DNA of 12,500 bases, taken from positions 95,001-107,500 of the forward strand of contig JAXCGZ010020868.1 in the NCBI GenBank assembly GCA_037179515.1, in the 5' to 3' direction. Below are positions 1 through 9,889 of the stretch, piece after piece (within the stretch, counting starts at the first letter, position 1; each line of letters starts with the position of its first letter). The notes below the pieces were generated by a model. That model was not told the DNA's origin, did not search any database, and saw nothing but the letters and a program-made list of their open reading frames with translations. Source of the stretch: Halocaridina rubra (Eukaryota > Arthropoda > Malacostraca > Decapoda > Atyidae). The translations under genes were made by a program, and so were the position numbers.

Positions 1-590
1 AAAGTAGTTCCTTACATCCTGAAAAGAAGTTTTCTTATGATGCTGCAAACTATGACCTCTAGTTCTAGAGTCAGCCATATCAAAATATCGATCCCTATCC
101 ACTCTATCATAACCATAAAGGAATTTAAAGACTGTCACCATATCCCCCCTCAATCTTCTTACTTCGAGCGATGGTAAGTAGAATTCTCTCAGCCTCTCAT
201 CATAACTGAGATTGCATATATCTGGCACCTGCTTTGTGGCATGTCTTTGAACTTTTTCAAGCTTAGCTACGTGCTTTTTCAATGCCGATTACAAAAAGGG
301 GCGTCATATTCAAGTTTTGGCCTCACATAGGTTGCATAAATATTTCTGAATATTTCTTTGTCCAAGTACCTAAAGGCTACCCTTACATTTGATAAGAAAG
401 CATATGCTGTCTTTACTATGCCATTTATATGTATTTCTGGAGACAAATCTGCCAGTATGTTTACTCCTAGATCTCTCTCATTTTCTGTCTCTTAAAGTTG
501 TACTCCTGCCACCGAGTAGTCAGGCTTGGACCTTCTTGCACTTGTACCAATTCTCATTACCTTACATTTTGAAGTACTGAATTTCATTAC
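1..590 (-). pseudogene. ORF2 C-terminal (post-RT) region, copy A, broken
   Basis: This continues the reverse transcriptase downstream of its palm domain. In several frames it encodes pieces matching copies B, C and D, for example ERDLGVNILADLSPE (near 480-440), YVRPKLEYDAPF (near 350-310) and DRYFDMADSRTRGH (near 95-55). The RPKLEY and SRTRGH blocks recur in every copy, so they mark a conserved family segment. The reading frame changes several times and contains stops, so no functional product is expected. The last part of the protein, seen in copy B as a KYFFSVRVVDDWN block, is cut off by the window edge. Confidence 0.8.
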
Positions 591-1370
591 TTACTTTTCT
601 GACCACTCATGCAGACTATTTAGATCTTCCAGAAGGTCTCTACCATTGTTCTCGTTTCTTACTTTCTTCACAATCTTTGCATCATCTGCAAACATATTCA
701 TGAATGAATTTACAGACTCTGGTAGGTCATTTACATATAAAAGGAACAAAAGTGGCCATAAAGCTGAACCCTGTGGAACTCCACTACTAACTCTTCTCCA
801 TTCAGACACTGAGTGTCTTACTCTAACCCTCTGTTCCCTGTCTTCAAAGTAAGTTTTTATCCATTCCAAGACACTTCCCCCTACTCTAGCCATTGCTTGC
901 AGCTTCTTAATAAGTCTCCCGTGTGGAACAGTGTCAAATGCTTTCTGGAAGTCTAGGGATATACAATCTGTCCTGCCCTCTCTTTCCTGCAAGATTCGGC
1001 TTACCTCATCATAAAATTCTAATAAGTTTGTTACTGTTGATCTACCTTCTCTGAAGCCATGTTGTCTCACTTACAAAGAGTTGATGGATTATAAGTGAAG
1101 AGAGATATGTTTCCTTAGTAGTTTCTCCATAACTTTGCAAACTATGCTGGTCATGGAAGCTGATCTATAGTTTAGAGCCACATCCCTCCTTCCCTCTCTG
1201 AAGATAGGTATCACGTTTGCTTGTTTCCAGCATCTTGGAATCTCCTCTGACTCCAGTGACTTTTTAAATATGATACTTAGTGCCGCTAATATTGAGTCTG
1301 AGCATTTTTTTAAGTACATGAGAAGATATATCATCAGGACCTTTAGTTTATGAACATCTAACTCCATCAG
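591..1370 (-). pseudogene. Reverse transcriptase domain of ORF2, copy A
   Basis: The N-terminal part (1367-1089) includes IPRCWKQANVIPIF and TSIVCKVMEKLL, typical of fingers motifs 0-1 in CR1/Jockey-type enzymes. After a stop and frame change, an open stretch (1070-591, 159 residues) has motif A LDFQKAFD at residues 39-46, motif B SGVPQGS at 96-102 and the metal-binding FADD box at 127-130. All three catalytic aspartates are present. The block after PQGS reads ALWPLL where copy B reads DLGPLL, so a usually conserved glycine is lost. The open stretch ends at a stop where copy B encodes tryptophan (SEKW). It would copy element RNA at a nicked target site; this copy is inactive. Identification as RT is very secure. 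Confidence 0.93.
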
Positions 1371-1478
1371 CGCTTTGCATACCTCTGTGACTGAAACGCT
1401 GATGTTCTCAAATACCGGCCCATGAGCGTCTATCTCTGTAATCTGAGGGGGTGGGGTATTTTCTACTATAAATACTGA

Positions 1479-1808
1479 CTAAAACTCCTTGTTCAATTTT
1501 TTGCAGATCTCTTCATCAGTATCAGTGACGCTTCCATCCGCTCTCTTACGCCTTAAAACTTGATCTTTTACCTGTAGTTTTCCTCTGATAAGGCTGTGGA
1601 AAAGCTTGGGATTTTCTTTAGCCTTCCTGGTGATGTCCCTTTCATAGTCTCTCTCAGCCTCTCTTCTTTTACTTAGGTAATCATTTCTTGCTCTTTTGTA
1701 GGCTTGCCAGGCATTTATGTGTTTTCTCCTCCTATGCCTATTCCAGCATTTGTCTCTCCACTCCTTAGCTCTTTTTTCACTCATTATCAAACCATTTCTC
1801 TCTGGCAT
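1479..1808 (-). pseudogene. Basic linker between endonuclease and RT, copy A
   Basis: This 109-residue open stretch is rich in Lys and Arg, with a segment RAKEWRDKCWNRHRRRKHI, then AWQAYKRARNDY and later ENPKLFHSLIRGK. A charged helical segment with a W..Y/R..RN pattern and an NPK.F motif is typical of the spacer between endonuclease and RT in CR1/Jockey-type ORF2 proteins. It continues the endonuclease after a frame change near 1780-1800. Its downstream end is a stop just before the reverse transcriptase N-terminus. Copy B holds the same segment at about 4800-5000, where the part after KRREAERE is replaced by the (CT)n tract. Confidence 0.82.
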
Positions 1809-2735
1809 GAATTACACCTACTTTGGTGACAGGTATACAGCAATCTACTATCTTCCCATATTTCTCACAAAAGATGTCGTACATTTCTTGGACAGGCTTG
1901 GTGTAAAATAAGGTTCTCCAGTCAATAACTGCAAATAGCTCATTCATTTTGATATAATCTCCTTTCGGATAGTTCCTCCTCATGTCCTCAGTGCCTCTAC
2001 TCTCAGGCAGAATATCTTCAATGATATACTCCATCAACAACACACAGTGGTCACTCTTTCCAATTGGTGGTTCATACTCAATTTTTTCAATATCCAACAC
2101 GTTATCTGTGAGTACTAGATCAAGTAGTGATGGCTCATCCCCATCCCTGGCCCTCGTTGGTTCCATTACATGTTGGTGTAGGAAATTTCCTTGTACGCAA
2201 TCTAGGAATCTTGCCCCGAATGAGTCCTCACCACTGTGTGGGTCAAGATTTATCCAATCTATCTCTTTAAGATTAAAATCTCCCATAATCAAAATCCTAC
2301 ATTTTCTCTCCCGTACCATGTTAACAACTGAATTTATGACTTCAATTGTACCTATAGGACTTTCCTCATAAACTTCTAGCCTATGGTGGTTCCTCGGTGG
2401 GTTATATAAAACAGTTATTATAATGTTCTCTGACCCAGTATTTATGCTAGGAACAAGAAATTCTTTGAAATCACTTTCTATAGCAATATTTATTTCTTCA
2501 ACCTGAATCCTTTCACTTATGAGCTGTGCTATCCCTCCACTAGTCCTCTCAGATCTTTCAAACCTTAATATTCTGAAGACCTTAGAAAAACTGAGACACT
2601 GTTTATGTCCTCACTTAACTTAGTCTCTGTAACTGCTACTGTATCTGCCTTATTGTTGTGAATCCTATTTTTTTATTCTACTGCCTTACCAGCTAATCCA
2701 TCAGTATTTGTGTTTAACAATCTTAATGAAGCCCC
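1777..2735 (-). pseudogene. APE-type endonuclease domain of ORF2, copy A
   Basis: The N-terminal part (about 2735-2600) reads LRLLNTNTDGLAGKAVE, a stop, then ADTVAVTETKLSED. The TETKL block holds the expected catalytic glutamate. A one-base loss near 2600, relative to copy B, shifts the frame. From about 2610 to 1777 the frame is then open for roughly 277 codons. It shows TSGGIAQLI, LYNPPRNHHR, the MGDFN motif, LLDLVLTDN and the GKSDHCVL block with the catalytic Asp-His pair. These are the ordered landmarks of the exonuclease/endonuclease/phosphatase fold that nicks target DNA for target-primed reverse transcription. All main catalytic residues appear to be kept, yet the gene is dead because of the stop and frameshift. 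Copy B has lost the central part. Confidence 0.9.
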
Positions 2736-2739
2736 ATCC

Positions 2740-3038
2740 CCTGATCTTCTGTCATTATCTTCTTTTTCTCCTCTTTGTCTAGAAGAACTCTGAGAGGAAA
2801 ATTTTTCTTCTCTTCTTCATTTCTTTCCTCATTTAACCTTCTAGCCTCTTGCAACAAGTTTTTTATCTATTCCATCTCTTCCTATGTTCGGTATCGTTTA
2901 ATGAACACTTCTTTGAATTCTTGAAGGTCTTTTAGACTTTTTTCCTCATAAATATTTCTCTACATGTTTCCCTTCTCTCATAGGTTACTTTTGTTGGTCT
3001 TTGCTTTCCCTCCCTCGAATATTTGCCTAGTTGGTGAA
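2740..3038 (-). pseudogene. ORF1 C-terminal fragment, copy A
   Basis: On the minus strand this encodes broken pieces that match copy B: LGKYSREGKAK near the 5' edge, EVFIKRYRT, and a charged helical tail with NLLQEARRLNEERNEEE. The spacing fits the end of an RRM-like ORF1 C-terminal domain followed by a Glu/Lys-rich tail, directly upstream of the endonuclease. Stops interrupt it, and it is truncated at about 3038 by the element's 5' break. Identification rests on comparison with copy B at 5560-5840. Confidence 0.6.
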
Positions 3039-3056
3039 TGTGTGTGTAAGTGTACG

Positions 3057-3084
3057 TTATTACCTATTTGTAATTACCTAATTG
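3057..3084 (-). repeat. 14-bp tandem motif at the 3' tail of copy B
   Basis: Two 14-bp units stand side by side, TTATTACCTATTTG then TAATTACCTAATTG on the plus strand. On the element's own strand this is the extreme 3' end, followed by an AC-rich run (plus-strand GT at 3039-3055). Copy D ends the same way (7050-7077). Short tandem 3' repeats are known for CR1-type elements and take part in recognition by the RT; that role here is inference. Confidence 0.75.
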
Positions 3085-3086
3085 TG

Positions 3087-3850
3087 CTAAGGGGAAAGAG
3101 CTCTATTCACGTAACTGCCCGTCTCCTGGTCGGTCCCATTTTTGTTCTTAGTGATACTTATCATACCTGTCCTAAAACTATGGAGTGAGGCAGTATTAAC
3201 TACTTCCAAACTTAGCAAATTCCAATCATCAACTACTCTTACACTGAAAAAGTACTTCCTTACATCCTGCAAAGAAGTTTTCTTACAAAGCTTCAAACTA
3301 TGACCTCTAGTTCTACTGACGGCCATATCAAATACCAATCCCAATCCACTCTGTCATAACCATGAAGGAATTTAAAAAAAGTCATCATATCCCCCTTCAC
3401 ATCTCCTAGCTTCATGTGATGGTAGGTCTAATTCCCTCAGCCTCTCCTCAAAACTGAGATTGCGTATTTCTGGCACCAGTTTCGTGGCATGTCTTTGAAC
3501 TTTTTCAAGCTTAACTACATGCTTTTCAAAGTGTGGATTTCAAAAGGAGGCTGCATATTTAAGCTTTGGTCGCATATAAGTTACATTAACATTTCCAAGC
3601 ATTTCCTTGTCCATGTGCCTGAAGGCCATCCTTACATTTGCAAAGAAAGCATATTTTGCCCTTACTCTGCCATTCATGTGCATTTCTGGAGACAAATCTG
3701 CCAGTATGTTTACTCCTAGATCTCTCATTCCTTGTCTCTTGAAGTTCTGCTCCTGCTATTGAGTAATCAAGCTTTGGCCTTCTTACACTTGTACCCATTC
3801 TCATTACCTTACATTTAGAAGTATTGAATTTCATTAGCCACTTTTCTGAC
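3087..3850 (-). pseudogene. ORF2 C-terminal region, copy B, broken
   Basis: The most telling block lies at 3344-3087: SRTRGHSLKL, then DVRKYFFSVRVVDDWNLL and ASLHSFRTGM. An R-x-FFS-x-R-V-x-x-W-N pattern near the end of ORF2 is characteristic of CR1/L2-type proteins. Upstream (3728-3540) lie VNILADLSPEMHMNGR and TYMRPKLKYAASF, and before those FNTSKCKVMRMGTS (near 3834-3790). The frame shifts at least twice, for instance between ELQETRNER and the DLGVNI block. The open frame ends at about 3087, just before the tail motif, so the 3' UTR is very short, if the frame at the end is original. Confidence 0.82.
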
Positions 3851-4600
3851 CACTCATGCAGATTATTTAGGTCTTCCTGAAATTCTCTACCATTGTTCTC
3901 GTATCTGCAAACATATTCATGAAGGAATTTACAGACTCTGATAGGTCATTTACATATACAAGGAACAAAAGTGGCCCTAAATCTGAATGCTGTGGAACTC
4001 CATTACTAACCCTTTTCCATTCAGACACTGAGTGTCTTACTTTAACCCTCTGTTCTGTTCCCTTCTATCTAAGTAATTTTCCACCTATTCTCGTCATTGC
4101 TTGCAGCTTCCTAATAAGTCTCTTGTGTGGGACCGTATCAAATGCCTTCTTGAAGTTTAGGAAAATATAATCTGCCCTTTCCTCTCTATCCTACGAGATT
4201 CGGCTTACCTCATCATAAAATGCTAATAAGTTTGTTACTGTTGATCTGCCTTCTCTGGAGCCATGTTGTCTCATTGACAAAAAGTTGAAGGATTCTAAGT
4301 GAAGAGATATTTTTCTTTAGTAGTTTCTCCATAACTTTGCAAACTATGCTGGTCAAGGAAACAGGTCTATAGTTTAGAGCCGTATCCCTCCTTCCCCTTT
4401 TGAAGATAGTTACAACATTCGCTTGTTTCCAGCATCTTGGAATTACCATTGATTCCAACGACTTTTCAGATATGATGCAAGTGCCATTGATATTGATTTA
4501 GCACATTTCTTAGGTACATAAGGGGATATATCATCAGGACCTGTAGCTTTATGGGCATCTAACTCCATTAGCACTCTGTATGTCTCTGTGGCTGAAAAGG
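3851..4600 (-). pseudogene. Reverse transcriptase domain of ORF2, copy B, active site deleted
   Basis: The N-terminal part (4458-4213) has IPRCWKQANVVTIF, LNYRPVSLTSIVCK and VMEKLL, then slips frame. Downstream pieces in other frames show KKAFDTVPH (motif A) and NGVPQ (motif B). At the FADD box the sequence reads MFAD and then runs out of frame: compared with copy A, 28 bp are missing just after the plus-strand string GTTCTCG near 3900, removing the second aspartate of the metal-binding pair. A further deletion of roughly 15-18 bp lies near 4065-4085. No activity is possible. The domain call is secure from ordered motifs and alignment to copy A. Confidence 0.87.
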
Positions 4601-4692
4601 CGATATTCTCTAGCTTTGACCTTCAGTTTTCCTCTGATAATGCTGTGGAATAGTTTGGGATTTTCTTTAGCTTTCCTGGTGATATCCCTTTC

Positions 4693-5560
<868 letters not shown>

Positions 5561-6440
5561 ATTTCTTTCCTCATATAACCTTATAGCCTCTTGCAACAAG
5601 TTTTTTATCTTTCCATCTCTTCCTGTGTTCTGTATGGCCTAATGAACACTTTTTTGAATCTTTGAAAGACTTTTAGGTTTTTTTTAATCATTATTTCTCT
5701 ACATACGTCCCCTCTTTCAAAAGTTACTTTCATTGGTCTTGCCTTTCCCTCCCTAAAATATTTACCAAGTTGTATGTTTACAGTATTCTCTGAACCACAA
5801 TCTACTCCAAGAGTCTTTATCAGGTCTAATCCCTAGGTTTATTTTGTTCAAGTCTCCACTACCATGTTGACTCCTGTGATTCATTTATGCCAGAGAAAAC
5901 CACTGTCTTCTCTTTATCAAGTGTCTGTTTAACCAGTGGATTAACCCTTTCCATCACAACATCCTTCATTTTTCTATTGCTGTTTATTTATAATCAACCG
6001 TTTGTATGTTTTTCAGTGCCACCTCCTTCACAGCCTCTTTTACTGCCACATTGCCCTTTAGTGCATCAGCAAAGGAAGTTCTCATGGCATCATGTTCTGT
6101 ATTCAGCTCTTGAAACTCTTTCATAAACTGTTCGATGTTTTCATTTAACTGGACATTCCAAGCTGCAAACTCATCTCTATCAAAAGAGAGAAGTGAACTA
6201 ACATTTATCTCATTCATGTTGGCATTCAACTGTTTGTTGTTATCTTCTTGTTTAGAAATTCTGGTTCCTAGTTCACTCTTTTCCCGTTCCAGATTCTTTA
6301 TTCGTTTTTCTGGTTCTTTTCTCTCTTTCCCTTGTGTCTAATTTGCTTCCTCCAAATATCTTATTACTTCTTTAAGTATTTCATTCTCTTTCATTTCTCT
6401 ATCCATATTCCTAATTTTTTCATCCAGGTTTATTATAAAG
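5561..6440 (-). pseudogene. ORF1 fragment with coiled coil and RRM-like domain, copy B
   Basis: From the 5' break the minus strand encodes a charged helical region (about 6430-6130) with EKIRNMDREMKENEILKE, a stop at about 6339-6341, then LEREKSELGTRISKQEDNN and MNEINVSS. The hydrophobic spacing suggests a coiled coil. After DALKGNVAVKEAVK (about 6070-6030) and a frame change comes EKTVVFSGINESQEST (about 5910-5870), which looks like the first strand of an RRM-like domain. Then follow LGKYFREGKARPMKVTFERG, LKVFQRFKKVFIRPYRTQEE and a Glu-rich tail. Arrangement and motifs fit ORF1/Gag-like RNA-binding proteins of CR1/L2 and related elements, which coat the element RNA. No zinc knuckle is visible. 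The N-terminus is missing and at least three breaks are present. Confidence 0.68.
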
Positions 6441-7036
6441 GCGTGTGTACTTCCCTTATTGTGCTTACAGGAAGGAGCCCTATGCTCGTAACTCCCAGTC
6501 TTCTTGTCTGGCCAGTTCTGTTTTTGTACTCAATTATATTTATCACACTTTTCCTAAAAATTATGAATGGAACTAGTATTAACTACTTCCTCGCATAGCG
6601 AATTTCAATCATCAACTATTCTTACACTAAAATAGTGCTTCCTTACATAATGCAAAGAAGTTTTCTTACGAAGCTTCAAATTATAACCTTTAGTTCAACA
6701 ATCAGCCATATGAAAATATCGAGCCCTATCCACTCTGTCAAAACCATGAAGTAAATTAAAAGCCGTCACCAAATTCCCCTTATTCTTCTAGCTTCAAATG
6801 ATGGTAAATCTAATTCCCAAAGATTCTCCTCATTTATGAAATTGTGTATTCCTGGTACTAGTCTTGTAGCATATCTTTGAACTTTTTCCAGCTTATCCAT
6901 ATGCTTTTTCAAGTGCGGAATCCAAAAGGGTGCTGCATATTCGAGCTTTAGCCACACATATGTTACTTAAATAATTCCATGTGTCTGAAGTCCAGCTTTA
7001 CAGTTGCTAAGAAAGCATTTGCAGTTCTTGCCATTT
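6441..7036 (-). mobile_element. CR1/L2-like non-LTR retrotransposon, copy C (3' fragment)
   Basis: This is a short 3' fragment of the same family. The 3' end begins at a (GT)-rich stretch (6441-6450) and one degenerate 14-bp tail unit (6448-6461, three mismatches to TAATTACCTAATTG). It includes the ORF2 C-terminal tail. An open piece at 6957-6766 encodes LKLEYAAPFWIPHLKKH, LEKVQRYATRLVPGI and WELDLPSFEARRIRG, blocks shared with the other copies. Similarity to copies A and D ends at about 7036, just after the plus-strand GCCATTT (7030-7036), where the tail of copy D starts. It has stops upstream and downstream of the open piece. Confidence 0.85.
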
Positions 7037-7049
7037 GTGTGTGTGTATG

Positions 7050-7077
7050 TAATTACCTAATTGCAATTACCTGATTG
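7050..7077 (-). repeat. 14-bp tandem motif at the 3' tail of copy D
   Basis: Two adjacent 14-bp units on the plus strand, TAATTACCTAATTG and CAATTACCTGATTG, with three differences between them. They sit at the same place relative to ORF2 as the pair in copy B and are bounded on the outside by a GT run (7037-7048). They mark the real 3' terminus of this family. Confidence 0.75.
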
Positions 7078-7432
7078 CGTCACGGGAAAGAGCCTCGTAA
7101 CTCCCCGTCTCCTGGTCTGTTCTATATTTGTGCTCATTAATGTGTATCATATTTGTCCTAAAAACGATGAATTAAGTTAACACTGACTACCTCCTCGCTT
7201 AACAAATTCCAATTATTAAGTGCTCTTACATTAAAAAAAAGTACTTCATTACATCCTGCAAGGAAGTTTTCTTACAAAGCTTCAAACTATGATCTCTAGT
7301 TCTAGAGCCAGCCATATCAAAATATTGATCCCTATCAACTCTGTCAAAGGCATGAAGGAATTTAAAAATCATCACAATATCCCCCCTCATTCTTCTAGCT
7401 TTGAGTGATGGTATGCCTAATTCCCTCAGGCT

Positions 7433-7930
7433 CTACTCATAACTGAGATGGTGTATGTCTGGTACCAGTTTCATGGCAAGTCTTTGATTTTTCTTCCAGC
7501 TTATTTGCGTGCTCTTGCAAGTGTGAATTCCAAAATGTGTTGCATATTCAAGCTTTGGCCTCACATAAGTTACATAAATATTTCTGAACATTTCCTTGTT
7601 CATGTGTCTGAAGGCTACCCATTCATATGCTAAGAAAGCACATGCTGCCTTTACTACGCCATTTATATGCATTTCTGTTTTAACCAGCATGGTTACATCT
7701 AAATCTCTCTCATTCCCCGTCTCTTTAAATGCTGCTACAATTGAGTATTCAAGCTTGCTTCTTTTCTCACTTGTACACATTCGCATTACCTTACATTTTG
7801 AAGTATTGAATATTATTAGCCACATTTCTGACCACTCATGCAGACTATTTAGGTCTTCCAGAAGTTCTCTACCATTGTTCTCGTATCTTACTTGCTTCAC
7901 AATCTTTGCATCATTTGTAAATATATTCAA
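7433..7930 (-). pseudogene. RT palm end and ORF2 C-terminal region, copy D
   Basis: A 165-residue open stretch begins MNIFTNDAKIVKQV, which aligns with MNMFADDAKIVKKV of copy A. The FADD box has become FTND, so the first catalytic aspartate of the pair is replaced. It continues with LLEDLNSLHEWSE, FNTSKCKVMRM, NERDLDV, YVRPKLEYATHF and LVPDIHHLSYE. The order is the same as in copies A and B, and this copy keeps the whole segment in one frame, where the others are shifted. The frame ends at 7433. The product would be inactive and lacks the fingers and motifs A and B. Confidence 0.85.
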
Positions 7931-8040
7931 GAATTAAATTACAGACTCTGGAAGGTCACTTCTGACAAGAACAAAACTGGCCCTATAAATGAAACTTGTG
8001 GATCCCCATTAGGAATTAGTTTTAGGACCACTTTTGTTAT

Positions 8041-8062
8041 GTGTGTGTGGGAGTGTGTGTGT
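8041..8062. repeat. GT-rich stretch at the 5' break of copy D
   Basis: The plus strand reads two short (GT)n runs split by GGGA. GT-rich runs also mark the A/B, B/C and C/D junctions, but here no 14-bp tail motif follows, so this is not clearly the end of a fifth copy. It may be the original target site or a fragment of one. Confidence 0.6.
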
Positions 8063-8619
8063 CTCAAATTGATAGTCATTTTTCAATTTCATTTATGAAT
8101 ATCTTATCAAACTTATCCCCCTCCACATCTAACAGCTGCCAGCGATGCAATGGTGTGTGTTTGTTACTCATTACAGGGATCAGTACACGTGGTGGCCAGG
8201 AGTTGCCATGGTAATGCACAGTCTCTTTTCTCATTGACTGGTATACAGCCAATGATGGCACCTGCTGTTCTCAAAACGCCCTGTTCACTGCTCTGTGTGA
8301 AAGATGACATTCATTTGTATGTATCTCAACACTCCTGCCAACCACGTGTATGTAAGGGGGATATTGCAAAACACCGCGGTTATGTGTGAAAGATTCCATA
8401 AACAAACATTGACTATGCGACAGTGCGTATGCGACAGCGAGTATCCAACTGCTCAATAACAACCGCCTCGTGTGAACAGGGTCTTTCTGATGTCGATCTG
8501 CTTCATTTTCGTTTCCCAAACAACAATCCCTCCTACCCAGCACCTTCTCTTGTACTAAAAGTGTACCCAAGATAATAATTTGCATAACCTTTTCCTTGAT
8601 TTTTCATGGGATGACTATT
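8063..8619. other. Unassigned segment with short inverted repeat
   Basis: No recognised gene or element. The segment is visibly richer in CpG and in mixed composition than its flanks. A 10-bp inverted repeat, CCCTGTTCAC at 8279-8288 and GTGAACAGGG at 8472-8481, encloses about 183 bp. Between and near the arms, GTGTGAAA recurs (8294-8301 and about 8385-8392), and GTATGCGACAG-like words occur twice near 8414-8440. Minus-strand open frames of 104 codons (8585-8271) and 61 codons (8261-8076) exist but show no motif I recognise and no coding signature I would trust. A decayed non-autonomous DNA transposon is possible; unique host DNA is equally possible. Confidence 0.4.
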
Positions 8620-8639
8620 AATTATGGACCCGCAATCCT

Positions 8640-9190
8640 AATCAGATAGGCAAAGCACTTGCTGAGATCATAATCTCCAGATTGGAAGTGTTTATTCCCT
8701 CCTTAATCAAAACTTTCTCATCCTCTAATTCTTGGCTTGACCATTCCCGCTACATGGCTACTCAGGCCAGTGATAGAGCAAACCAATCATACCAAGCCTC
8801 TCCTTGAAATTTAATCACTCTGCTGATTATAGCTAGAACTCATTGTAATTCTGAGACTCGTAGGTCTAAAACTTCCTTTCTTAGAAGGAAATTCAATGAC
8901 ATTTACTTTTCTCCCAATGATAAAATTTTCTGGTCCTAAGCCAAAAAACTCTCCAGAAACTTCAGTAGCTCAAATTTTTCCCCTCTCATTCCTCCAGACA
9001 ATTTTATATTTTGTTCTCCCACTGACAAAGCCACTCTCCTTGGCTCTCCTTTCTCTGTCAGTTCTTCCATAAGCGATACCAGTACACTTGACTCTTGTAT
9101 ATTATCCCTCTCTAATCCTATGCTCTCCTCACTTATTTCTACACACGAAGTCCATAGTTGTTTGTTCCTTGAAGATAAACAAGGCATCCA
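8640..9190 (+). pseudogene. ORF2 region between endonuclease and RT, copy E
   Basis: Plus-strand pieces read IGKALAEIIISRLEVFIPS and SWLDHSRYMA near 8655-8760, then RSKTSFLRRKFNDIYFSPND (near 8862-8925), which is rich in basic residues, and TDKATLLGSPFS (near 9022-9057). This wording fits the segment between endonuclease and RT in Jockey-type ORF2 proteins, where the helper pattern I-P-S, a basic stretch and a D-K-A block precede the RT. It contains stops, for example after SYQASP (near 8805) and after KIFWS (near 8937). Confidence 0.65.
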
Positions 9191-9289
9191 GATTCAATGG
9201 TGTCCCTTCAAGGTTCTATAAGGAGTTTTCAGATTAACTGGCTTCTGTGCTTTTGCTATCTTTCTCTCCTTATTCTCTCAACCAGTAAT

Positions 9290-9889
9290 TATCCTTCTTT
9301 TTGGGAGCACACTCTGGTTCAGTCAGTTCCTGAGAGGGGTCGCCATTTCATTCCTTCCAATTACCAACCAATTGCCTCAACTTCTATTATCGCTAAAGTA
9401 TGTGAAGCTTTGTTCAGTTATTTTTTGAAACATATTGAATCTAACTCACTTGTTTATGATCCCTAGTAAGGCTTCCACAACCCAAGCACCACTAATAACC
9501 ACCTGTCCTATCTCACTCATATATGATCATCTATAATCGTCGCCCTTGATTTTTCTAATGCTTTCGAAAGAGTGTGGTTAAAAGGCTCTGTTAACCAAAC
9601 ATCCTTTTTATGGTTCTACTCTTCTCTCTGTTCTCTGATTTCCAAGTTTCCTTCCTGACCATTTTATACCTATGGATATTGACGGCTGCACATCTAGCTC
9701 AATCCAAGTTACAAGTAGTTTTCCACAGGGTTCTATTTTTTCATTGAGTTTGTTCCTTCTCTTCATCATTAATGTTCTCCACTCCACAACCGCCTCTTTT
9801 CTCCATGCCTATACTGCCGATTATCCTTTATGTTTCCTCTGCCTTATCTTCACCACCTTTGTCTACTGCTCGGAACGAATCTAATACCA
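9290..9889 (+). pseudogene. Reverse transcriptase domain, copy E, active site broken
   Basis: The fingers region shows FWEHTLVQSVPERGR, SNYQPIASTSIIAKV and FLKHIESNS (about 9300-9450), ending at a stop near 9464. Motif A follows as VALDFSNAFERVW (9539-9577), with its catalytic aspartate at 9548-9550 and the usual AFD changed to AFE. Motif B survives as FPQGS and FLLFIINVLHST (9720-9788). Motif C, expected as YADD, reads AYTADYPL (near 9807-9830), so the second metal-binding aspartate is replaced. At least two stops and several frame changes separate the blocks. Identification as RT is secure; the copy is dead. Confidence 0.83.

Larger units (their letters stand above)
1..3038 (-). mobile_element. 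CR1/L2-like non-LTR retrotransposon, copy A
   Basis: Read on the minus strand this copy carries, in order, the end of ORF1 (about 3038-2740), an APE-type endonuclease (about 2730-1830), a basic linker (about 1830-1479), a reverse transcriptase (about 1370-591) and the start of the ORF2 C-terminal region (590-1). Its 3' end lies beyond the left edge of the window: position 1 aligns with position 3249 of copy B, so about 190 bp are missing. Its 5' end stops near 3038, where similarity to copy B (near 5775) ends and the (GT)n plus 14-bp tail of copy B begins. It is the best preserved of the four copies but has several stops and frameshifts. Membership of the CR1/Jockey group is firm from the domains; the exact clade is inference. 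Confidence 0.9.
7037..8030 (-). mobile_element. CR1/L2-like non-LTR retrotransposon, copy D (3' fragment)
   Basis: This is a 5'-truncated copy ending in the 14-bp tail (7050-7077) with a GT run at 7037-7048. It covers the last part of the RT palm and the ORF2 C-terminal region. Similarity to copies A and B fades at about 8010-8030, just upstream of where motif B would be encoded. Beyond it lies a GT-rich stretch (8041-8062). Stops are frequent in the 3' half (7080-7430). Confidence 0.85.

Noticed and set aside
526..852. Plus-strand open frames of 60-130 codons over 389-2371, 3489-4170 and 7448-7937
   Set aside because: They are antisense shadows of the minus-strand ORF2 and have no start context or motif of their own.
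8038..8062. 3' tail of a fifth same-family copy
   Set aside because: The GT-rich run is present but no 14-bp motif or ORF2 C-terminal similarity follows.
8271..8585. Host gene exon on the minus strand (104 codons)
   Set aside because: No recognisable domain, no convincing splice or start signals, and a similar length can arise by chance in this less AT-rich stretch. Left as unassigned.
8936..9187. Minus-strand 83-codon gene
   Set aside because: It lies opposite the EN-RT linker of copy E, whose plus-strand wording is recognisable; the minus frame is a shadow.
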